Of a DNA stretch of 64,000 nucleotides, positions 55,881 through 64,000 are shown piece by piece. The stretch spans positions 10,355,001 to 10,419,000 of the forward strand of contig CATNEN010000007.1 of the NCBI GenBank assembly GCA_950097015.1, given 5' to 3'. The stretch's first letter is position 1. Every line of letters begins with the position of its first letter. The notes beneath the pieces were generated by a model. It worked only from the letters and a program-made list of their open reading frames with translations. It ran no database searches and was not told the DNA's origin. This DNA is from Macrostomum hystrix (Eukaryota; Platyhelminthes; Macrostomidae). Both the position numbers and the translations under genes were made by a program.

Positions 55881-58570
55881 CTACAGAAGGTCGGGCAGGG
55901 CGTCACCAGACGACGGTCCGAACGGCAGCGGCAGCAGCGGGGCGGCCGGGCCGGCTGCGGACTGGCGGCAGTAGACGAAGCGAACTCCGCCGCTGGGCAG
56001 CACGTCGAACGTGACCGTCGCTGAAGCATCGACGAAGCGGCCGGCGCTGGCGAATGTGAAGACGTCCACGCAGTCGAAGGGCGGCTTGAGACTGGCCGGC
56101 AGGGCGAGGTCCTTCAGGCCGAGGCTCAGGCGGGCCGGGGTGCCGCCGTCCGAGTTGTAGTAGAGCACGAAGGAGAAGTCACCGCGGGACAGCAGCTTGC
56201 GCCACACTTCAACGTCGCTGCGCTTGAACAGAAGGCGGCCCTACGGCAGGTGGGGATCAATGGACGGATGCGAATCTAAAGTTCCGCTAAGTTTTCTAAT
56301 CTCAGGCGGATTTACCTGGTAGCCCGAGGGTTGATTGGCAGAGCGTTTAACGCACCAATCCTCCTGAGCTCGATGCCACGGTGGGGCGCAGCCGCAGAGA
56401 GAAGGCGTGCGGGCTTGTCGAGCAATTTACGCCCTTGATGGCAAACCTCCAAGGCACAGTGAAAGTGTACACTGTCTGACGATGAGAAAGTCAGGGCAGA
56501 TGTACACACCTGTTTACGCGTGTGCTCAGGAGTCAGCTAAATGGGCAGAATTGCCTCCTCGGTGGCTGCGGGTGCCATTGCTCACAGCCCTCCTGCGAAT
56601 ATTTTTATTTACCTGGTAGCCCATCGGATCCTTGTTGATGGCGATGGCCAGAGCATTGCGCAGGATGCGGGCGCTGTCGGCGGGGACGGAGCGCAGGTCC
56701 ACGCTGAGGATGAGCGGCGCCGACCAGAGGCACCAGAAAGCCATCTGGGCCTCCTGCTGCACCCGGCTGAGGCCGAAGTCGCCAACAATGACCATATCCG
56801 GGTCGTTCCAGTGCTGCGGCCCGTGCCAGGCGCTCATGTTGGCGTCGTTGGTGCCCCAGTAGCTGATGATGTCAGACACGGAGGCCCAGGAGTCCTGCGG
56901 GCGGGCGGCGGGGGCAGGAACTGGATTTAAAATATTCAGCCCTGAGCTCAAGTAGCCGCGTAGAGAAGGCTTGGGTGCTTGTCGTAAAATTAAAGTCCTT
57001 GAGGGTAAACCCACAATGAGACAACCCTGCCTGAGTGTGTGCCTGCACGGTTCTAGAGTCGCCAAATTATGTCAGGACCCACGGCCTTTTAAAAATACTA
57101 TTATTACTAGGCAGATGGTTATCACTGCACCGTCCACAAGTTTTCCCATCGAGTCTCGGCACACGCACACACCTGGATGTCGCCATAGATGCGCCACATT
57201 GAACAGGTCTTCTGCAGCAGGGCCGGGTCGATGCTGGCCTTCTTATCCTGATAGGCCGGGTAGCTGCAGCTGTACACCATGGGCCGGCCGGTCTGGTTCA
57301 GGTAGCGACCGAACTCGGCGTAACCAGCCGCCTGCGGTTGGGTGGAGGAATCGATCAGAGAATTTCACAGGAGCAGGAATGCATAGGGTGCGGAACTTGA
57401 CGACAAGCACAAGCATGGGTCATAGACACATGACCATGAACTTATCATAGAGACATGACCCTGAACTGATCATAGAGACATGACCCTGAACTGATCATAG
57501 AGACATGACCCTGAACTGATCATAGAGACATGACCCTGAACTGATCATAGAGACATGACCCTGAACTGATCATAGAGACATGACCCTGAACTGATCATAG
57601 AGACATGACCCTGAACTGATCATAGAGACATGACCCTGAACTGATCATCGAGACATGACCCTGAAATGATAATAGAGACATGACCCTGAACTGATCATCG
57701 AGACATGACCCTGAATAGATCATAGAGACATAACCATAAACTTATCATAGAGACATGACCCTGAACTGATCATAGAGACATGACCCTGAACAGATCAGGG
57801 TCAGACCACTCTCCACTCCGCGACCCATAGAGACATAACCATAAACTTATATAGACAAGGTCGTAACCTTCGGGAGTTGGATAATAACACGTGGCTGTCA
57901 GTATAACTTACAAAGGGTCAATCAAAAGAAGAAAAGAACTAAATATTCTAAGAAAGAATACAATTGCTGAATGACGTCTTCTAGAACTAAAATAAATAAG
58001 TACAGGTTTCTAGGCACAACTCCCCATAAGCGATACACCTGGCCTGCTCACCTGCTTAGGCGGATCTGAGTAGCAGCCGTCCAGCTTGACAAGGTCAACG
58101 CCCCAGCTGGCGAAGGTCTGCGCATCCAGCTGGAGGCTGTTGAGGCTGCCGGGGTAGCCGCCGCAGGTGAGGGTGCCGTAGTCGGCGTAGATGCCGAACT
58201 TCAGGCCGCGAGAGTGCACATAGGCGGCCAGGGCGGCCATGCCGCTGGGGAAGCGGGTCGGGTCGGCCTGCAGGCGGCCCTGCGCGTCGCGCTGGTGCGA
58301 GGCCCAGCAGTCGTCCACGGTGATATACTCGTAGCCGGAGGCCAGCCAGCCGTCCTGCGCCATGCGGTCGGCGGTGTCCCGAATGAGCTTCTCGCCGATG
58401 CAGGTGTCCGGGTAGGCGGCGCAGTCGGTGACGCAGCGGAACCGCTGCCAGGTCAGCCAGCCCATCGGCGGCTGCATAGCAACGCCGTTGTCAAGGCAAT
58501 GAGCAGACGGCGGTGACGCTAGCAGGACCAGCAGCGAAAGCAGAAAGAGCGGCAGCTGCAGCTTGGTCAT
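55881..58570 (-). CDS. NAGA: Alpha-N-acetylgalactosaminidase (GH27), lysosomal type
   Basis: Exons 58052-58570, 57173-57331, 56613-56894 and 55881-56240, all in phase 0, 439 residues as in animal NAGA/GLA. A signal peptide starts at MTKLQLPLFLLSLLVLLA. The GH27 nucleophile Asp is in LVKLDGCYSD, the acid/base Asp in HWNDPDM, and substrate residues in YITVDDCW and YADYGTLTCGGYPGS. The specificity loop reads YSCSYPAYQ: Ser and Ala, as in NAGA, not the Glu and Leu of alpha-galactosidase A. Predicted to remove terminal alpha-GalNAc from glycans in lysosomes or outside the cell. The start at 58570 is preferred over the upstream in-frame Met at 58612 because it opens the signal peptide. The exon 3 donor was hit by a SINE. 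Confidence 0.93.
56326..56606 (+). mobile_element. SINE family 2 (copy b) with 16-bp target duplication on a splice donor
   Basis: The insert is flanked by ATTTACCTGGTAGCCC at 56310-56325 and 56607-56622. The tRNA-like head has TTGATTGGCAGAGCG (A-box-like) and GAGCTCGATGCC (B-box-like); the tail is 'gcgaatattttt'. The duplicated target contains the last bases of NAGA exon 3 and its GTAAAT donor. Confidence 0.9.
56935..57112 (+). mobile_element. SINE family 2 fragment (copy c), NAGA intron 2
   Basis: Shares 'cgtagagaaggct-gggtgcttgtcg', 'agtccttgagg' and an ATTATTACTA tail with the family-2 copies. The tRNA head is missing. Confidence 0.6.
57430..57790 (-). repeat. 25-bp minisatellite, NAGA intron 1
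   Basis: About 14 units of 'agagacatgaccctgaactg' plus 'atcat', with a few variants near the end. Confidence 0.95.
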
Positions 58571-59019
58571 TGTGTGCTGAAGTGGGAAACGGACAACAAT
58601 GCTCAGTTTCATGCCTGGATACTGTAAGTAGGCTGTCTCAAAGTTAACTCACTGCATAACTCACTGCATAATAAATATTAATATGCCTTTATAAAGCCTG
58701 TTTTAATTTCCCAAAACGCTAGTAACTCACATGAGTATTATCGCTGTTACAATTTAAACAAAAAAATAACTAAAAAATAACGAAATACTGGACACAGTTA
58801 ACTGGGCACGTATTTATATTCACAAAAGTGTAACTATTATAGGCACAATAGAATTATTGCTAATCAAAGTAGCATTTGAAAGTAACAATGGCGTTAATCG
58901 GGAAAGTGAATATTGTGTGCACATTTTCTGACTACAAACCGAATATCGCTACTTACAGTAGGACAATTTGCGCTTTAGCTTAATAAATTTACATAAGGGG
59001 CATGAGTTTCCAATGCAGA

Positions 59020-62000
59020 TTAGACCATGCTCGGCTTGCTCATCTCAATTAGCTTCCCCAGCTCCTGCTGCGCCTCCCAGAAGCTGTCGAATTGCTGCGG
59101 CTGGCAGCCGCTCACGCCAGCCAGGCGGTTGTTGCAGGCCTGCAGCGGGCAGGACTGCAGGAAGGTCAGGTTGTGCAGGATGAAGTCGCGCTGCGGGATA
59201 AATAAATGGCCATTTGATTGACATTTTTATTTGTTATGTATTCCAAAAAATATTCAACCAACCGCCATGAAAGTCCAGAACATTTGCCGCTCTATCCGAT
59301 GCACTTAATTTATACACTTTTGAACCAATATGGGTTCGCCAAAGAGGTTTACGCAGAGCAGTGTGAGTTGCCCTTGTCACCAGGGTCTTCGTCATGAATC
59401 GCTGAACATCTCGACGATGCTGACTCTCGGACGGCTTTGAAAGGTATTTCATTGTAAAGGGCCGAACATTTTATCAACATGGTGGACTTTCACGAAAATC
59501 GGGCATTCGGTTTGGGAGCCATTGTGAAGTAGGCAGTGGGTATTTTATTCACCATGTGGTCTTTCTACTGTAAATTTTTCTGAGGAAAAAAAACAATAGA
59601 AACTTACTAGGCTGGGACAACAGCCAATGAGCAATGCCCAATACCAAAGCTACTCATTCACCATTGGTGTAAAAAACCACCAAATCAAAATCAGAAATAC
59701 CAACAAAGAAAAAATTTGTAATGCGGGACAGACAGCACTGGACAAATCCTCAGCTTTGAATAACAATCAATAAAAATCACTAGAAAAGAGAAATCATAAT
59801 TAATTCCAGAAATACCATAACAAAAGGAATTAGGCAGATATCCCAATGATCCCATCGTTTACAAGAACAAGCAAATCAACTCTGCTATCCTGATGATTGT
59901 GCACAAATATTAGCGGGACTAGACAAATAGCGGGACTAGCTTTCGGCCATAATCGGATAATCAGCAATTTGATTGGTGCAGCCGCCCCAGTGACAGGATT
60001 CACTGACAGGCCGTGAGTGGGCGGCAATCGGCGTGGACTCACCCGCTGAAATGTGAACAATTATTTTTGCATGCAGTTGAGACCTGTGAGACTGGCACCC
60101 CTGTGAGACTGGCAACTGTGAGACTGGCACCTGTGAGACTGGCACCTGTGAGACTGGCACATGTGAGACTGGCACATGTGAGACTGGCACCTGTGAGACT
60201 GGCAACTGTGAGACTGGCACCTGTGAGACTGGCACATGTGAGACTGGCACCTGTGAGACTGGCACCTGTGAGACTGGCAACTGTGAGACTGGCAACTGTG
60301 AGACTGGCACCTGTGAGACTGGCACCTGTGATACTGGCACCTGTGAGACTGGCACCTGTGAGACTTCAGTGAGCCATTGTGTCCGACTGCAGTTCTAAGC
60401 AATGCCCAGCATTTTCAATGTAGCTGCTTCACTCTCTCGTGTCCTCTCAAGGCGCTTTGCGCACTGAGCTGCGATTCCTAACCGAAAGATCTTGAGTTCG
60501 AATCTTAGCCCAGTAGAAAAAAAAACAGTTTATCTATTTTTGAGACACATTTTTCGCGTACCTCCGCAACACACGAAAGGTCATTGTGAAGTTCACTGCC
60601 GGTTTTCGTGAAGAAAAAACAACAACCTGAACGGCGCCTCACCTTGTCCAGCAGCTGCGCGGCGCTCAGGCAGCGCCTGTAGTGTTTCACCTCTGCGGAC
60701 AGCAGCGAGGCCAGGGCGTCACTGACCGCGTAGTGCAGCTCTCTGGTGTACAGTTTTGCCAACGAATCGGCGAACTTCACGAATGAATTCGAGAACACGT
60801 AGGTCATGCTGCTGATGTCGAACTGCTTGCTCTGGGCTGCAGGTTGAGACAATGCCCCTAACAATTAAACTTAAGCGAAATTAGGTTTTTTTCTATGAGA
60901 CTGCTCTCTCCGCGACCCATCCGCTCTCTCCGCGACCCATCCGCTCTCTCTGCGACCCATCCGCTCTCTCCGCGACCCATCCGCTCTCTCCGCGACCCAT
61001 CCGCTCTCTCCGCGACCCATCCGCTCTCTCTGCGACCCATCCGCTCTCTCCGCGACCCCATCCGCTCTCCATGCGACCCATCCACTCTCCATGCGACCCA
61101 TCCACTCTCCATGCGACCCTTCCACTCTCTATGCGACCCTTCCACTCTCTATGCGACCCTTCCACTCTCTATGCGACCCTTCCACTCTCCATGCGACCCA
61201 TCCACTCTCCATGCGACCCATTCACTCTCCATGCGACCCTTCCACTCTCCATGCGACCCATCCGCTCTCCATGCGACCCTTCCACTCTCCATGCGACCCT
61301 TCCACTCTCTATGCGACCCTTCCACTCTCCATGCGACCCTTCCACTCTCCATGCGACCCTTCCACTCTCCATGCGACCCTTCCACTCTCTATGCGACCCT
61401 TCCACTCTCTATGCGACCCTTCCACTCTCTATGCGACCCTTCCACTCTCTATGCGACCCTTCCACTCTCCATGCGACCCTTCCACTCTCCATGCGACCCT
61501 TCCACTCTCCATGCGACCCTTCCACTCTCCATGCGACCCTTCCACTCTCCATGCGACCCTTCCACTCTCTATGCGACCCTTCCACTCTCTATGCGACCCT
61601 TCCACTCTCTATGCGACCCTTCCACTCTCTATGCGACCCTTCCACTCTCCATGCGACCCTTCCACTCTCTCTGCGACCCTTCCGCTTTCTCTGCGACCCT
61701 TCCGCTCTCAACGCCGCCTTCCAGGCCAAAATCGCCGGGGCCAACCAGAGGAGGCCATCACATACCCAGTGTCCGGTCGGTGGCGTCAGGGTTGAACTGG
61801 CGTACAAAGGCGAGGAACTCCTCTGTCTCCTTGCGAGTGCCCCGCTTCAGCACCACCCATTTCTCCTCGGCGGCGCGTGACGTGGCAGCGTCGATGAGCT
61901 TCCGCGCCTGCCGCTCGATGCCAGCCTGCCAGGCCTCCAGGCAGGCGGCCTCCAGCATGAAGGCGGCCTGCACGCGCTCCGAGTCGTTGACGGACTTGGC

Positions 62001-64000
62001 AGCCTGCTTGGCGGCGGCCCAGCCGTTGGCAAACTCAGCGAAGCTGGCAGGGGCCAGCACTCTGTGCAGCCGCTCCGCCAGCTGCTCCACCTGCGCAGGT
62101 GTGGGGCGAGCAGTAATTATCCCCAGGATGTGAGGAGGATTTTAGCGCCTAAAGCCATTTGGATGCGGCTTGACTCAAACCCACCTCATGCCGGCACCAG
62201 CGCAGTAGGGCGCTGTTGGCCTCGCGGCCGAAGCCGGCCAGGCCGAACTCTTTTAGCGACTCGACCAGCGTCTTGAAGAAGGCGGCCGCGATGCGCTTAG
62301 CGTAGAGAGCCTGCGAGTCCTCCAGCTTGACGTTGTCAACCAGGTGCCGCCGGATGCTGGAGCGCAGGTGCAGAAAGTACTCTGCAGCTTCGGCCGCTTT
62401 GCCTAGCCGGACCAGCTCGCGCACCGCCTTGCGGGAGGACTTCGGGCCGCCGCGCAGGGACACGTGAGGCGGGATCTGCAGCTCCCTGGAGGCAAGGGGT
62501 GGCAGTGCGCCGGCTATCCACGAGTATTCCTAGGCGATAATTTGTTTGTTGCTCCCTACACTACTACAGGGAAATTTTTTAACTGGGCGCCTAGTTTTTA
62601 CAATTGGCCAACTGGGGAAAGCTTTAACAGATTTGAGACTCGGCCAACTAAGATAAGAATGCTATTTATAACTGAGGGATATACCTGGTTTATTTTATTT
62701 TCCTCGCTATGCAGTGAGGGAAGTTTTTACTAAACTAGCAATTGCACAAGTTGTGATTTACTATACTCGCATATGTAGGAAACCTAAGAAGCTAGAAGGA
62801 ATTAAAAAGAATCGGCTGTGCTCACTGATTAGCAGTCTAACTACAGCTCTGAGCAGTGCTCACCAGATCAGCAGTCTAATCCGAGCTCTGAGCAGTGCTC
62901 ACCAGATCAGCAGTCTAATCCGAGCTCTGAGCAGAGCTCACCCGATCAGCAGTCTAATCCGAGCTCTGAGCAGAGCTCACCCGATCAGCAGTCTAATCAT
63001 AGCTCTGAGCAGTGCTCACCCGATCAGCAGTCTAACCACAGCTCTGAGCAGTGCTCACCCGATCAGCAGTCTAATCCGAGCTCTGAGCAGTGCTCACCAG
63101 ATCAGCAGTCTAATCCGAGCTCTGAGCAGAGCTCACCCGATCAGCAGTCTAATCATAGCTCTGAGCAGTGCTCACCCGATCAGCAGTCTAATCACAGCGC
63201 CCTTGCGCAGATCGATGCGGCCCTTGAGCACTCGCAAATGCGGCCGGGCCTCCAGGCGTTTGTAGCACTCCAGCAGCAAGTCCACCGCCTTCTCAAAGCG
63301 TCGCTCAGCAATGAGAACGTCCAAGTCGTCGGGCTTGTCTTCAAACCAGGCCGCCTCGGTGTCCTCCGGGCTTCGCGAAGCAGCAGGCGATGGCGGCGTC
63401 GTAGCGGCAAAGCCGGGTCGGGCGCTAGTTGTGCCCGAGTGCAGCAGCGTCGGTTGGCGCTTGGCCGAGTCCAAAATGGCCTTCGCCAGCTTCGCCGAGC
63501 GGACCTTCTCTATCTGTGAAGTTGAAGGGGCGACATGTGTTAGTAAACCCATGAAACAGCTGCGCATAATTCCCGAGTTAAATCAATCTCTCACCCAAGC
63601 CGTCGCCTCGTCCGCCGAGCCCACGCTGAAGACTCGAGTCTCCGGGAAGACGCGAATCTTCACCAAGTTGCCAAACTGCGCCGCCCCGGAGGAGCCGCCG
63701 CCTCCAGCGCCAGCTGCAGAGTTAACTCCTTCGGGCGATGTTGATGCAGCCGCGGAGGTCGGGTGGAAACTCTCGATGTCGTGCCTGGAGGCCACGCCGC
63801 TAAATGAGACGGTGTCCAGCTCGATGAGCTCCAGCAGCGTCAGCTTCCTACTGGCGGCATCGGGACCGCCAACAGAGGCCAGGAGGACGCAGTCGTTGAG
63901 CAGGAACAGGTAGAACTCGCCGATTGGATGCAGGCCGGCGGGGCTGACCTCGGTGCAGTCGCCGTGGTGCAGCATGACGCGGTTGGGGACGTCGGCGACG
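59020..64000 (-). CDS. EXOC8: Exocyst complex component 8 (Exo84), 5' end outside window
   Basis: Exons 63595-64000 (partial), 63176-63513, 62185-62485, 61766-62090, 60643-60836 and 59020-59190; every phase agrees. The first exon is the PH domain (HPIGEFYLFLLNDCVLLASV, NLVKIRVFPETRVFSV). The following exons form the helical Exo84 C-terminal rod (DLDVLIAERRFEKAVDLLLE, RKAVRELVRLGKAAEAAEYF, ESLKEFGLAGFGREANSALL, LEAWQAGIERQARKLIDAA, MTYVFSNSFVKFADSLAKLY) and end at TAA. It is a subunit of the octameric exocyst that tethers secretory vesicles at the plasma membrane; the PH domain binds phosphoinositides and Ral GTPases in animals. Human EXOC8 is, to my knowledge, intronless, so the split structure here is notable. 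Three introns are minisatellite-filled. Confidence 0.9.
60085..60365 (-). repeat. 15-bp minisatellite, EXOC8 last intron
   Basis: About 19 units of 'tgtgagactggcacc'. The remainder of this intron (59191-60642) is AT-rich. Confidence 0.95.
60445..60525 (+). mobile_element. tRNA-like SINE head, different family
   Basis: It has 'tttgcgcactgagctgcgat' (A-box-like) and GAGTTCGAATCTTAG (B-box) at tRNA spacing, followed by an A-run. There is no CCA or full cloverleaf, so a SINE head or tRNA pseudogene is more likely than a tRNA gene. Confidence 0.5.
60900..61700 (-). repeat. 20-bp minisatellite, EXOC8 intron
   Basis: About 40 units. The first block is 'ccgctctctccgcgacccat', the second 'ccactctccatgcgaccctt', with mixed units in between. 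It starts about 60 bases from the donor at 61765. Confidence 0.95.
62835..63190 (-). repeat. 39-bp minisatellite containing the EXOC8 splice donor
   Basis: About nine units of 'gcagtctaatccgagctctg' plus 'agcagtgctcacccgatca'. On the gene strand each unit includes CTGATCGGGTGAGCAC, that is, the exon end plus a GTGAGC donor. The functional donor (exon ends at 63176) is the first one. Confidence 0.9.

Noticed and set aside
60895..62133. 412-codon plus-strand frame over the EXOC8 intron and exon
   Set aside because: Made of the 20-bp minisatellite plus the antisense of EXOC8 exon D.

Overview
This is a piece of animal nuclear genome. Multi-exon genes have GT-AG introns, codons are GC-rich, and AT-rich spacers are full of tRNA-derived SINEs, Ty3/gypsy, BEL/Pao, Crypton and Harbinger remains and an unusual density of minisatellites. 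The standard code fits. Gene content (TRPM channel, exocyst subunit 8, GH27 glycosidase, MINDY family, 11-beta-HSD-like SDR, IFI6/27 family, small cystine-knot peptides) suits an invertebrate. A spiralian such as a free-living flatworm or mollusc is my guess; species is not determined.

Layout: 1-5522 (+) holds the 3' half of a TRPM-type channel gene, with SINEs and tandem repeats in its introns. 5.5-24.5 kb is an accessory region with a cluster of small secreted inhibitor-cystine-knot (ICK) peptide genes, partly in two duplicated blocks (about 7.92-10.35 kb and 21.04-24.47 kb). Between the blocks lies a decayed gypsy-like element carrying an 8.5-kb array of 15-bp units and, at its 3' end, a stray copy of TRPM exon 7. 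24.5-28.7 kb has an IFI6/27-like gene (-) and minisatellites. 28.8-32.9 kb is a PIF/Harbinger-like DNA transposon with TIRs. 33.2-37.3 kb has a truncated BEL/Pao element (-) and a frameshifted Crypton tyrosine recombinase (+). 37.5-41.7 kb is a very young gypsy element with identical LTRs and a 5-bp TSD. 42.5-45.3 kb is an intronless ankyrin-repeat gene. 47.5-64 kb is gene-dense, all on the minus strand: 11-beta-HSD1-like SDR, a MINDY-3/4-family pseudo-deubiquitinase, alpha-N-acetylgalactosaminidase, and EXOC8 (5' end outside the window).

The genes do not form one pathway. The common theme is architecture. Most introns carry their own minisatellite, and many arrays start within about 10-60 bases downstream of the 5' splice site. 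In EXOC8 the splice donor itself lies inside the repeat unit. The best candidates for something new are the seven-cysteine ICK family with its copies and broken copies, the donor-linked intron minisatellites, a stop-free intron in the SDR gene, and a SINE whose target-site duplication copies a splice donor in the glycosidase gene.
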